Assembly (NCBI GenBank): GCA_902524245.1
Contig: CABZCN010000003.1
Coordinates: forward strand, 1-64,000
Reading direction: 5' to 3'
Source of the DNA: an uncultured Alphaproteobacteria bacterium
Lineage (GTDB): Bacteria > Pseudomonadota > Alphaproteobacteria > HIMB59
Length of the DNA: 64,000 bases
The position numbers and the translations under genes were made by a program. The notes beneath the pieces were generated by a model. It was not told the DNA's origin, did not search any database, and worked only from the letters and a program-made list of their open reading frames with translations. This document shows, piece by piece, positions 27,037 to 39,180 of this stretch. Numbering within the stretch: position 1 is the stretch's first letter; each line of letters starts with the position of its first letter.

Positions 27037-28325
27037 TAATTAATCCTTTTAAATATTTTATCAACATTTTTAAAAAGATTTTTATTATTGAAGATATTAT
27101 TAACTTTACTTGATATTTTTAATTTGGCTAAACGAGGATGACTTAAAAGATTATCTTTAAAAGACATATTACCTTTCCAAGTTTTCAAAGCACAATCTTG
27201 AACAATCTTATAGGCATCTTCTCTTAAAACTTTATTTTCAATAAGAAAAATCAGGACATTTTGTGAATAGGGTAGACCTTTTAAAAGATTTAAATTTTTC
27301 ATCATATTTTTTTTATTTATATTTAAATTATTTAAAACGTTGATCATTCTTTGAACTGCAAAGTCGAGCGTTATGGTGGCATTGGGAGCGTTTATTCTCT
27401 CAACACTGGAGTGACTTATATCTCTTTCATGCCATGAAGTTATATTCTCCAAAGCAGGAATGGTTAATGATCTAATCACTCTTGCTAGTCCTGTTAAATT
27501 TTCTGATAAAATTGGATTTTTTTTATGAGGCATTGCCGAACTACCCTTTTGGCCTTTTCCAAAACCTTCTTCAACTTCTAAGACTTCTGTTCTTTGTAAG
27601 TGTCTAATTTCAGTTGATAGACGTTCTATGGAGCTTGCAATAATAGCAAAAGAGCAAAAAAGGTCCGCATGCCTGTCTCTTGGAATTATCTGCGTGGAGA
27701 CAGGTTCGATTGAAAATTTTAATTTTTTAGCAATCATTAGCTCTACCCTTGTGTCAATATTTGAATATGTCCCTACAGGACCAGACATTTGAATTGTTTG
27801 TATTTGTTTTATCGAATTTTTAAGACGATCTACGTTTCTTTTGTTTTCGGCTAGATATCCTAATATTTTTAATCCAAAAGTAGTCGTTTCGGCGTGAATA
27901 CCATGACTTCTACCGATACATAATGTGTACTTATGTTTTTTTGCAATATTTAAAAGAGATTTACTCAAAGTTTTTAAACCTTCAAGAATTATATTGCTTG
28001 ATTGGTTAAGTTGTATGGAGAAAGAAGTATCTAAAATATCACTAGAAGTTAGTCCCTTATGAATATACCTAGACTCGGGTCCTACATACTTTGCTACATT
28101 AGTTAAAAAAGCAATTACATCGTGCTTTGTTTTTTCTTCAATTTTTTCTATTTCTTTTACCTTAAACTTTGCTTTTTTTTTGATTTTATTTGTGGTCCCT
28201 TTAGGTATCTGACCCAATTTTTCCATTGCCTCACAAGCGAGAATTTCAAGGTCAAGCCATATTTGAAATTTATTACTATCTTCCCAGATTTCTTTAAGAA
28301 TTTTTCTAGAGTATCTTGGTATCAA
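27036..28325 (-). CDS. purB: Adenylosuccinate lyase
   Basis: 429-aa fumarase/aspartase-superfamily lyase acting twice in purine synthesis (SAICAR to AICAR, adenylosuccinate to AMP). The TTG at 28325 is the start because MIPRYSRK matches the usual PurB N-terminus; the TTG overlaps the stop of map. Key segments are the TSSDILDTSFSIQL helix, GRSHGIHAETTTFG with the catalytic His, and the signature loop GSSAMPHKKNPILSEN. Length is as expected. Confidence 0.96.
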   Translation of the reverse strand: MIPRYSRKILKEIWEDSNKFQIWLDLEILACEAMEKLGQIPKGTTNKIKKKAKFKVKEIEKIEEKTKHDVIAFLTNVAKYVGPESRYIHKGLTSSDILDTSFSIQLNQSSNIILEGLKTLSKSLLNIAKKHKYTLCIGRSHGIHAETTTFGLKILGYLAENKRNVDRLKNSIKQIQTIQMSGPVGTYSNIDTRVELMIAKKLKFSIEPVSTQIIPRDRHADLFCSFAIIASSIERLSTEIRHLQRTEVLEVEEGFGKGQKGSSAMPHKKNPILSENLTGLARVIRSLTIPALENITSWHERDISHSSVERINAPNATITLDFAVQRMINVLNNLNINKKNMMKNLNLLKGLPYSQNVLIFLIENKVLREDAYKIVQDCALKTWKGNMSFKDNLLSHPRLAKLKISSKVNNIFNNKNLFKNVDKIFKRIN

Positions 28326-29098
28326 TTATAAAAAGCCTTACTTGGGGACTCTGTTAGAATCTCAATAATATCACCATTAATGTATATCGTATGTTCGTAC
28401 TGAGCGCTAAGTGTTTTATCTTTAGTCACTGCAGTCCAACCATCGTTAAGTATTTTAGATTGATATTTACCAACATTGATCATGGGTTCAATTGTAAAAA
28501 TCATTCCGTCTACAAATTTTACCTTATCATACTCACTATCGTAATAGTGTAAAATACTAGGATTCTCGTGAAACTTTAATCCAACTCCATGTCCACAAAA
28601 ATCTCTAACAACACTAAAGTTGTTTGAAGTTGCTATATTCTCAATTTTTTTTCCTATTCTACTGATAGGCTCACCAACTTTTATCTCGCCAATACTCTCT
28701 ATCAAACAATCGTGGGTAACCTTGCATAGATTACTTGCTTTAATTGAAATGTCTCCTACTTGAAACATCCTTGATGAGTCCCCATGCCAACCATCAATTA
28801 TTGTCGTTACATCTACATTTAAAATATCCCCATTTTGAAGGTTTCGATTATGGTTTGGAATCCCATGACAAATAACATGATTTAATGAGGTACATGTAGA
28901 CTTTGGAAAACCTCTGTAAAACAACGGTGCAGGTGTGCCCCCTAGCTCTTGAATTCTTGTTAAACAATAATCATCAATCTCAGATGTTGAGACATCTTCT
29001 TTTATAATATTATTTAGTTCGTCTAAAATAGTTGCAGTAATTTTACTTGCCTCTCTACAAGGTTCTACTTCATAACTTTTGTATGATTTAATTTTCAT
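28322..29098 (-). CDS. map: Methionine aminopeptidase, type I
   Basis: Removes the initiator methionine from new proteins; di-metal pita-bread fold, about 258 aa. The ligands are in NVDVTTIIDGWHGDSSR (two Asp), GHGVGLKFHENP (His), FTIEPMI (Glu) and YEHTIYI (Glu). HVICHGIP is the substrate-site segment. I chose the ATG at 29098 over the preceding TTG at 29101. It overlaps sfsA by about 11 bases and purB by 4 bases, linking protein maturation genes to the purine operon. Confidence 0.94.
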   Translation of the reverse strand: MKIKSYKSYEVEPCREASKITATILDELNNIIKEDVSTSEIDDYCLTRIQELGGTPAPLFYRGFPKSTCTSLNHVICHGIPNHNRNLQNGDILNVDVTTIIDGWHGDSSRMFQVGDISIKASNLCKVTHDCLIESIGEIKVGEPISRIGKKIENIATSNNFSVVRDFCGHGVGLKFHENPSILHYYDSEYDKVKFVDGMIFTIEPMINVGKYQSKILNDGWTAVTKDKTLSAQYEHTIYINGDIIEILTESPSKAFYN

Positions 29099-29783
29099 CA
29101 ATATTTATCTCACCAGTAATATTTATACCTTTATATGATACGTTACATTTATAAGCTCTAAATTGTACGCCACTTTTTTTTGCTATTAGAGAGTTTTCAT
29201 AATACTCATTATCCAAATCTTTAGCTATAGAAAATCTATCTACATCATTTCGTTGAATTAGATATATTAAAAAACATTTACTTCCTTTTTTGGACATATT
29301 ACTTAACTCAATTAGGTGTTTAGATCCCCTTGAAGTAACTGCATCTGGAAATTCTGCTAAATTCTTTTTCCTTGATAAAGTAACTGATTTGACTTCAATG
29401 TAAGTATCTCCATTAGGGTGGCTAGCAAAGATATCAATTCTAGAATTTTTTCCATATTTTACCTCTTTTTTTAAATCACCTTTAATTTCCTGCAAAATTT
29501 TTCTTCCCCTCATAGCGTTGAAAATTATGTCATTTGGTAGAGATGTGTTTACACCTACAAAAGTTTTGAAGTCTTTAATTGCCTCCAATCTATATTTTAA
29601 TTTTGCATTTGGGTTTTCAACTTTTGCAACTAATACTTTAGAATCCTCTTTCAATAAACCTAAAAGTGACCCTGTATTTGGGCAGTAAGCTGTGACAACT
29701 ACATTATCAATCTTTAAATCGACAAAAAATCGCTTATAGCGTTTTATAAAAAAACCCTCTAAGATTTCCTCTTTATACTTCAT
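29088..29783 (-). CDS. sfsA: SfsA family DNA/RNA-binding or nuclease-like protein
   Basis: 231-aa member of the SfsA family, named for sugar fermentation stimulation in E. coli but with an uncertain biochemical role. The N-terminal OB-like part contains RYKRFFVDLK and AYCPNTGSLLGLL; the C-terminal half has a restriction-endonuclease-like core with IDIFASHPNGDTYIEVKSVTL and FPDAVTSRGSKHLIEL. The acidic residues and E-x-K of the nuclease fold are intact. It divides the plus and minus strands: the next gene starts three bases away in the opposite direction. Confidence 0.88.
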   Translation of the reverse strand: MKYKEEILEGFFIKRYKRFFVDLKIDNVVVTAYCPNTGSLLGLLKEDSKVLVAKVENPNAKLKYRLEAIKDFKTFVGVNTSLPNDIIFNAMRGRKILQEIKGDLKKEVKYGKNSRIDIFASHPNGDTYIEVKSVTLSRKKNLAEFPDAVTSRGSKHLIELSNMSKKGSKCFLIYLIQRNDVDRFSIAKDLDNEYYENSLIAKKSGVQFRAYKCNVSYKGINITGEINIDEN

Positions 29784-29785
29784 TT

Positions 29786-30529
29786 ATGGTAACTACTAAA
29801 AAAATTAATTCAGCTTGTCTTGTGATCATTGGCAATGAGATATTATCAGGTAGGACACAAGATAAAAATATAAATCATATAGCTAAAGAGTTGTTCATTT
29901 GTGGTATATCTCTGCAGTTAGTGGTTGTAATTCCTGACCAAAAAAAAATAATTATCTCTCAAATAAGGAAATTAAAAAATCAATATGATTTTATTATCAC
30001 TACTGGTGGTATAGGTCCAACTCACGATGACATTACATCTGAGTCAATTAGTTTGGCAGTTAGAAAAAAATACAAATTACACAATGGCGCATATAAAGAA
30101 TTAAAAAAATACTACAGGAAAATTAAATCTGCATTAACTGATGCTAGAATGAAAATGGCGTATATGCCGGAAGGCTCTAAGTTAATTTTAAATAAAGTTA
30201 GTGGAGCACCAGGTTTTAAAATTGAAAATATTTATGTTTTTGCTGGCATACCCTTCATAGTACAAGCGATGATGAAAGAATTTAAAAAAATGATAAAAAT
30301 TAAAAATAAATTTTACTCAACCACAATATCTACAAAACTTTTTGAGAGTAAAATAGCCCATATACTTGTTCAAGCTGAGAGAAAATATAAAAATATTTCT
30401 ATAGGTAGCTATCCAATTTTTGATGGAAAACCGAAGGGTGTAGAAATTGTTATAAACTCTCAAGTGAATAAACTTGGTGTTAGTAATGCAAAAAAATTCA
30501 TATTAAGAGAAATAAACAAAATCATTTAA
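29786..30529 (+). CDS. CinA-like molybdopterin-binding domain protein
   Basis: 247-aa protein consisting of the CinA N-terminal domain (MoaB/MogA-like fold): CLVIIGNEILSGRTQDKNINHIAKEL, then ITTGGIGPTHDDITSESI, PEGSKLILNKVSGAPGF and VFAGIP. It lacks the C-terminal nicotinamide-mononucleotide deamidase domain found in full-length CinA, so by family knowledge it may be a pyrophosphatase-type domain acting on nucleotides such as ADP-ribose, or a molybdopterin-binding protein. Divergently placed, two bases from sfsA, and followed by two tRNA-Met genes. Confidence 0.85.
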   Translation: MVTTKKINSACLVIIGNEILSGRTQDKNINHIAKELFICGISLQLVVVIPDQKKIIISQIRKLKNQYDFIITTGGIGPTHDDITSESISLAVRKKYKLHNGAYKELKKYYRKIKSALTDARMKMAYMPEGSKLILNKVSGAPGFKIENIYVFAGIPFIVQAMMKEFKKMIKIKNKFYSTTISTKLFESKIAHILVQAERKYKNISIGSYPIFDGKPKGVEIVINSQVNKLGVSNAKKFILREINKII

Positions 30530-30566
30530 GATTAGGTTAATATAATATAAAACAATATTTCTTTAT

Positions 30567-30643
30567 GGCGGAGTAGCTCAGTTGGTTAGAGCGGTGGAAT
30601 CATAATCCATGTGTCGGGGGTTCAAATCCCTCCTCCGCTACCA
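30567..30643 (+). tRNA. tRNA-Met (CAU), elongator
   Basis: 77-base cloverleaf with anticodon loop AUCAUAA (anticodon CAU), T-loop UUCAAAU and encoded CCA. The acceptor stem GGCGGAG pairs with CUCCGCU with a G1-U72 pair and no C1-A72 mismatch, which separates it from the initiator. The arm sequence GUGUCGGGGG matches alphaproteobacterial elongator Met tRNAs; a lysidine-modified tRNA-Ile2 is the less likely alternative. Confidence 0.92.
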
Positions 30644-30694
30644 AGAATAATCATTGTAATTGTTGATATTTTGACATATCTTTCGTTTTCTGAT

Positions 30695-30771
<77 letters not shown>

Positions 30772-30912
30772 ACTTCCTTAAAAAAGCTTTCTTTTCAATA
30801 GTTTTTTTTTATTTTTTTTAATGAAATGCATTTGACAATGTCCCCATAAAGTGTAGATATATTCTACTTTTTATTCGATTCACTAGGCCATTTATTGTGC
30901 ATTAGTGATTCT

Positions 30913-30921
30913 TGCTCTTTA
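30913..30921 (+). promoter_or_regulatory. boxA-like antitermination element
   Basis: TGCTCTTTA matches the first nine bases of the bacterial rrn boxA consensus (TGCTCTTTAACA), which binds NusB-NusE and keeps RNA polymerase from stopping in rRNA genes. It lies in the leader upstream of the 16S processing stem, the expected place. Confidence 0.6.
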
Positions 30922-30941
30922 TTTTTTGTAAATATGAAATG

Positions 30942-30953
30942 AATAGACGGTGG
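30942..30953 (+). other. Left arm of 16S rRNA precursor processing stem
   Basis: AATAGACGGTGG here is perfectly complementary to CCACCGTCTATT at 32602-32613, just beyond the 16S 3' end. In the precursor the two would close a stem around the whole 16S rRNA, the usual RNase III substrate. Confidence 0.7.
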
Positions 30954-31064
30954 GTTTATAACGTCAAATTTCGATCAAGCTTTCATTTGAGAAAAATGAC
31001 AGCTCGTTATTTTGGCGTCTAACCTACGTCAATTTAAAACTTTGTTTTTTATGAGTAGGTAATT

Positions 31065-32562
<1,498 letters not shown>

Positions 32563-32601
32563 AGGAAAAAAAACTTTGAACTAAGTGTACGTTCGAAGTA
32601 A

Positions 32602-32613
32602 CCACCGTCTATT
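32602..32613 (+). other. Right arm of 16S rRNA precursor processing stem
   Basis: CCACCGTCTATT pairs with AATAGACGGTGG at 30942-30953 to close the 16S precursor stem. Confidence 0.7.
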
Positions 32614-32655
32614 TGTTTTGCTTTTTTCAACATGTGTTGATAAAGAGCATTGATT

Positions 32656-32732
32656 GGGCGTGTAGCTCAGTTGGTTAGAGCGCGCGCTTGATAAGCGTGA
32701 GGTCGGAGGTTCAAGTCCTCCCTCGCCCACCA
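32656..32732 (+). tRNA. tRNA-Ile (GAU)
   Basis: 77-base tRNA in the 16S-23S spacer with anticodon GAU (loop UUGAUAA), acceptor stem GGGCGUG/CUCGCCC (one G-U type pair), T-loop UUCAAGU and encoded CCA. Confidence 0.97.
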
Positions 32733-32740
32733 ACAATGTT

Positions 32741-32816
32741 GGGGGATTAGCTCAGCTGGGAGAGCGCCTGATTTGCATTCAGGAGGTCAGCGGTTCGATC
32801 CCGCTATCCTCCACCA
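32741..32816 (+). tRNA. tRNA-Ala (UGC)
   Basis: 76-base tRNA in the 16S-23S spacer, eight bases after tRNA-Ile. Anticodon UGC (loop UUUGCAU), T-loop UUCGAUC and encoded CCA. Confidence 0.97.
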
Positions 32817-32853
32817 ACTTTTTAAAATCGTAAATATGTAAGCTGATAACACA

Positions 32854-32881
32854 GACGAATGACTTGCACGAGTTATTCGTC
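32854..32881 (+). other. Spacer hairpin between tRNA-Ala and 23S
   Basis: GACGAATGACT (32854-32864) pairs with AGTTATTCGTC (32871-32881), with one G-U pair and a 6-base loop. Probably a structured part of the precursor rRNA spacer; its role is not known from sequence. Confidence 0.5.
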
Positions 32882-32931
32882 AATTAAAAAACTAATATAA
32901 CAACAAATAACTACAAAAAGTTATTAACTAC

Positions 32932-32954
32932 AAACTTTTCACTGTGTGTTAATA

Positions 32955-32962
<8 letters not shown>
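32932..32962 (+). other. Left arm of 23S rRNA precursor processing stem
   Basis: The segment before and into the 23S 5' end (AAACTTTTC, ACTGTGTGTT, AATTCAAGC) is nearly complementary to 35661-35690 after the 3' end, giving a long imperfect stem that would bring the 23S ends together for RNase III cleavage. Confidence 0.7.
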
Positions 32963-35660
<2,698 letters not shown>

Positions 35661-35670
<10 letters not shown>

Positions 35671-35690
35671 CAATACACAGCGAAAAGTTT
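35661..35690 (+). other. Right arm of 23S rRNA precursor processing stem
   Basis: GCTTGAATTA, CACAGCGAAAAGTTT pair with the segment at 32932-32962 with a few mismatches. Confidence 0.7.
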
Positions 35691-35713
35691 TAACTACAAT
35701 GTTATAAAAAGTT

Positions 35714-35827
35714 TGTGGCGGTCATAGCGGAGTGAAAAAACCCGATCCCATTTCGAACTCGGTCGTGAAGGCCTCCAGCGCCGATGGTACTTAGTCTTAA
35801 GGCTTGGGAGAGTAGGACGCCGCCTAT
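35714..35827 (+). rRNA. rrf: 5S ribosomal RNA
   Basis: About 114 bases with the universal CCCGATCCCATTTCGAACTCGG (in part: GATCCCATTTCGAACTC), the GGCGG/CCGCC terminal stem and AGTAGGACGC near the end. Placed about 45 bases after the 23S gene. Exact ends are uncertain by a few bases. No clear terminator hairpin follows before the convergent gene at 35849. Confidence 0.93.
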
Positions 35828-35848
35828 TTATTAATTAGCAATACATAT

Positions 35849-36166
35849 TTACAGATTGTCTTCTGAAATAATTTTTTTAGACTCATTGTCTACCACAACA
35901 AAATTTTCATAAAATTTTAATTTGGGTTTCGAATATCTATTTGTAATCCATTCAATCCTTTCATCATCGAACCATCTTTGTGCGTTTAACATATTATCAA
36001 AACAATATATACCTCCTGCAATATTGTTTTTAAGGTCTGAAATATAGTTTTTTCTTATCAAACCAGGTGTAGTTTTGTAAATTGGAGCTGTCTCTAAAAA
36101 TTTTTCCCTTAATGTTTCTTTTGTTAAAGTAGGATCTATTTTAAAAGTTACTTCGACAATGATCAT
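35849..36166 (-). CDS. YdhR-like monooxygenase-fold small protein
   Basis: 105-aa protein resembling the YdhR family of dimeric ferredoxin-like alpha/beta-barrel proteins, annotated as putative monooxygenases. The N-terminal beta strand IIVEVTFKID is followed by APIYKTTPGLIRKNYISD, GGIYCFDN and AQRWFDDERIEWITNRY, the order of motifs in YdhR (P-G-L-x-x-K-x-Y, G-G-x-Y-x-F). No substrate is known. It is convergent with the rRNA operon and ends about 20 bases from the 5S gene. Confidence 0.65.
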   Translation of the reverse strand: MIIVEVTFKIDPTLTKETLREKFLETAPIYKTTPGLIRKNYISDLKNNIAGGIYCFDNMLNAQRWFDDERIEWITNRYSKPKLKFYENFVVVDNESKKIISEDNL

Positions 36167-36177
36167 TTAGTAAAAAG

Positions 36178-36264
36178 TGGTAGCCTCGGGCGGACTCGAA
36201 CCGCCACGGGAATAAATCCCACTGGATTTTAAGTCCAGACTGTCTACCAATTCCAGCACGAGGC
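36178..36264 (-). tRNA. tRNA-Leu (UAA)
   Basis: 87-base class II tRNA read on the minus strand, with acceptor stem GCCUCGU/CGAGGC region, anticodon loop CUUAAAA (anticodon UAA), a long variable arm (GGGAUUUAUUCCC), T-loop UUCGAGU and encoded CCA. Confidence 0.95.
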
Positions 36265-36320
36265 CATGTTAAAATTGTTAATCGAATTTAGATGATTGCT
36301 TAAGTTTTTCAATACTTTTA

Positions 36321-37421
36321 TCAATTTAAATAGTCTTGATTGTCTATGATATCATCATATTTATATTTACCAAAAATTAGACCTGAAAATAGATCATAGT
36401 TTTTATTTTCTAAGGAATAATTTGGCTTAAGTACATTTTTATTTTTACTTTCTAAAATCTTTTTGTAATTGTCAGGTAAATCATCTTCAATACTTCTTAC
36501 TTCATTAATTGATAACGGACTTAACTGGATGTTAAAATCTCTAAAGGCCTTTAGCCTTACCTCTTCATCAATTAGATAGCACAAAAACCCTGAACCTTGA
36601 GAGTTGTTTAAATAAGCGCTGAAACCATAAAAAGATAAAGGTTTACTCTCTATACTTTCTTTAAAAACCCCCTCATCACTATCCCAAATATATTTACTCT
36701 TTGGAAAAAGCTGAAAACTTCTAAAATCAATATTTTTATTGAGTAAAATCCCATCACTAAATAACGTATAAACATTCTCTGAGTTTTCATAAGAGTTGAA
36801 AACTTCTTGGAAGTTATTATTAACAATATTTTTGTTAAGATTTTGATATGTTTTTGAAAATAAATCTGCAGTTAACTCAAATGATAAACTATTCACATTA
36901 ATAGAGGGTTGTTCCAGATGATATAATATTAAATTAATTATATCCTCTTCAGTTTTAAAGCTCATTCCCAGTGTATATTTTATCGGATTATATAATTCTG
37001 AAAATTCCTCAAAATTTAATTTTTCATAATTATCCTGGCTTAATAATATAAATGTATCTAAATCTAATGGAAATATATTTCCCATAACTTCAACTTCATT
37101 ATCATTATAAAAATTTAAAACTTTATTAGGTACCTGAGTTTGATTTAAACTGAACTTAGCTAAATCTCTAAATTCTCCAAATATAATATCAAATTCATTT
37201 GCATTTTGATTAACTTCGTTAATTGTAAATTCTACATCATTAATTAAGGAGTAATCACCGAGTGCATAATATAAGTAATATTTATAATCTATGTAATTAT
37301 TTTCGATAAACCCGATATTCAACTCTTTTTTAATTAAACATTCATTAGCAATAGAATTTTTTTGAAAAATTAGTAATAAAAAAAAAATTAAGAATACTTT
37401 TGAGTTGTTAGTAAATTTCAC
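36321..37421 (-). CDS. Exported protein resembling an ABC solute-binding protein
   Basis: 366-aa protein with a clear signal peptide (about residues 1-25, hydrophobic core VFLIFFLLLIF). The body has features of periplasmic binding proteins: NEFDIIFGEFRDL (an x-D-x-x-F-G-type strand), PLDLDTFILLSQ, YGFSAYLNNSQGSGFLCYLI and DEEVRLKAFRDFNIQLSP, which looks like the C-terminal helix of family 1 binding proteins. No permease or ATPase gene is next to it; it is five bases downstream of nadK in the same operon. I cannot name a ligand, and the binding-protein identification is tentative. Confidence 0.55.
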   Translation of the reverse strand: MKFTNNSKVFLIFFLLLIFQKNSIANECLIKKELNIGFIENNYIDYKYYLYYALGDYSLINDVEFTINEVNQNANEFDIIFGEFRDLAKFSLNQTQVPNKVLNFYNDNEVEVMGNIFPLDLDTFILLSQDNYEKLNFEEFSELYNPIKYTLGMSFKTEEDIINLILYHLEQPSINVNSLSFELTADLFSKTYQNLNKNIVNNNFQEVFNSYENSENVYTLFSDGILLNKNIDFRSFQLFPKSKYIWDSDEGVFKESIESKPLSFYGFSAYLNNSQGSGFLCYLIDEEVRLKAFRDFNIQLSPLSINEVRSIEDDLPDNYKKILESKNKNVLKPNYSLENKNYDLFSGLIFGKYKYDDIIDNQDYLN

Positions 37422-37425
37422 TTAA

Positions 37426-38187
37426 TTAGTGGGATTTAAACATTTCTTTATAAACACGTTCTTCAATTTTATGATCATTATCAAATAATAAAGGTATTTC
37501 CATACCCTCGGACATCTCAATTTCAACAGAAATAACATCTTTAGCTTCAATATGATCAGCATGAACTACTATCGGTCTTTTAGATGGATTATTATTAATA
37601 ATTTTAATTTTTGCATTATCTTTTAATAGACCTCCACGCCAATGTCTGGGACTATAAGCACTTACAGCAGTTAGTGCTACAACATTGCTTCCAAGTGGAA
37701 TAATTGGTCCTGAAGCAGAGTAATTATACCCTGTGCTTCCTGCTGCTGTTGATAATATTACACCATCACAAACAAGCTCTTCTATTCTTACTTCGTTATC
37801 TATCATAATTTGAATTTTTGCAGCTTGATATTTTTCTCTACGAATACTAATCTCATTAATCGCAATAGCTTTAATTTCTTGACCTGTAGGATTTAAAGTT
37901 TTCATTACTAAAGGTCTTAATTTTGTTAATTGAGCGTTATTTAGTCGTTCCTCTAATCCATCAAGTTTGTAATCATTCATCAAGAATCCGACAGATCCAA
38001 AATTCATACCGTAAATTGGCTTGTTAAGTTTCATATAATTATGAAGTGACTTTAATATAAAACCATCACCTCCAAGTGCTACAATGAAATCTGCCTCTTC
38101 AGGCTCGTAATGACCGTATTTTTTTATAAGTTTCTCTTGAGCTTCAATATTTTTTTCAAGAGGAAAAGAAACAAAACATATTTTCAT
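37426..38187 (-). CDS. nadK: NAD kinase
   Basis: Phosphorylates NAD to NADP in the cytoplasm. 253 aa, short form. GGDGFIL (residues 39-45) is the diphosphate-binding motif; NEISI, DGVILSTAAGSTGYNYSASGP and TAVSAYSPRHWRG complete the fold. Starts four bases after the moaA stop (minus strand) and leads into the exported protein at 36321. Confidence 0.95.
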   Translation of the reverse strand: MKICFVSFPLEKNIEAQEKLIKKYGHYEPEEADFIVALGGDGFILKSLHNYMKLNKPIYGMNFGSVGFLMNDYKLDGLEERLNNAQLTKLRPLVMKTLNPTGQEIKAIAINEISIRREKYQAAKIQIMIDNEVRIEELVCDGVILSTAAGSTGYNYSASGPIIPLGSNVVALTAVSAYSPRHWRGGLLKDNAKIKIINNNPSKRPIVVHADHIEAKDVISVEIEMSEGMEIPLLFDNDHKIEERVYKEMFKSH

Positions 38188-38190
38188 TTA

Positions 38191-39180
38191 TTAACCTCCA
38201 GTCTCATTCATATAACGATTAACATATCCCTCAAAATTATTTTTTTGAATTTCAAAGTTATGTGCTTTTGGTTTAATTGACATGGCATATTCTATTAAGG
38301 CAATAATATCATTTTTTGTTTGATTTCTTAGGGCAAATTTTAAATCTACAAAATCATTTTGTCCTAAACACATATATAACTTACCAGTGCATGTAAGTCT
38401 TACTCTATTACAAGTATCGCAAAAGTTATGAGAAATAGCAGATATAATACCAATTTTTGATTTATGATTAGAATACTCATAGTACCTAGAGGGGCCATTA
38501 GTTCTGTGTTTAGAGGGAGTTAAATTTAATTTATTTACTAAATCCTCTTCAAATTTCTTCATTGATAAATATTGATTAAATCGCTTTTCTCCAATATCAC
38601 CTATGGGCATTATTTCAATTAACGAAATATCAAAATGATTTTTTTTACACCAATCTAAAATATCAAATATTTCTTTATCATTAAAATTTTGAGTCAAAAC
38701 AGTATTTATTTTTATCTTTATACCTTCTTTTTTAGCTGCTTCTATACCATTTAAAACTTTACTAAGATCTCCCCATTTAGTTATTTTCTTAAAACTTTCA
38801 GTATTTAAGGTATCAAGAGAAACATTTATTCTTTCAACACCATTCTTTTTAAGAATAGATGCATATCTTGATAAATTCGTACCATTTGTAGTTAGAGTAT
38901 GCTCTGAAATTTTACCCTGATTTTTTAGGTTATTTAAATGTTCTATAATTGAAACTATGTTTTTTCTTACAAGAGGTTCGCCACCTGTTAATCGAAATTT
39001 TTTAACACCTAACTCATTAAAAATATTTGTAAGTTTAATAATTTCTTCAATTGATAAAACTTCTTGTCTAGGCAAGAAGGTTACATCCTCAGCCATACAA
39101 TAAGAGCACCTTAAATCACATCTATCAGTGACAGATATTCTCAAGTAATCAATTTTTCTTTTAAAATTATCAGTCAGCAT
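38191..39180 (-). CDS. moaA: GTP 3',8-cyclase (molybdenum cofactor biosynthesis MoaA)
   Basis: Radical SAM enzyme starting molybdopterin synthesis from GTP. 329 aa. The N-terminal [4Fe-4S] cluster ligands are Cys21, Cys25 and Cys28 in RCDLRCSYC; the C-terminal cluster has the spacing C-x2-C-x13-C in HNFCDTCNRVRLTCTGKLYMC (first C in CDTC, last in LYMC). LTGGEPLVRK is the SAM-binding GGE motif and the protein ends in the conserved GG. No other molybdopterin gene is in this window. Overlaps the DUF3553 gene by 11 bases. Confidence 0.95.
   Translation of the reverse strand: MLTDNFKRKIDYLRISVTDRCDLRCSYCMAEDVTFLPRQEVLSIEEIIKLTNIFNELGVKKFRLTGGEPLVRKNIVSIIEHLNNLKNQGKISEHTLTTNGTNLSRYASILKKNGVERINVSLDTLNTESFKKITKWGDLSKVLNGIEAAKKEGIKIKINTVLTQNFNDKEIFDILDWCKKNHFDISLIEIMPIGDIGEKRFNQYLSMKKFEEDLVNKLNLTPSKHRTNGPSRYYEYSNHKSKIGIISAISHNFCDTCNRVRLTCTGKLYMCLGQNDFVDLKFALRNQTKNDIIALIEYAMSIKPKAHNFEIQKNNFEGYVNRYMNETGG

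Larger units (their letters stand above)
30772..31064 (+). promoter_or_regulatory. rRNA operon promoter and leader region
   Basis: About 290 bases with no gene. It holds a T-rich tract at 30801-30820, a candidate sigma-70 promoter with TTGACA at 30832-30837 and TAGATA at 30854-30859 (16-base spacer), a short GTAGA/TCTAC hairpin at 30853-30867, a boxA-like sequence, and the left arm of the 16S processing stem. The promoter is inferred by consensus match and position. Confidence 0.55.

Noticed and set aside
30780-30820. Terminator after initiator tRNA
   Set aside because: There is a T-rich tract, but the only hairpin (around AAGCTT) is short and A/T-rich, so I do not call it.
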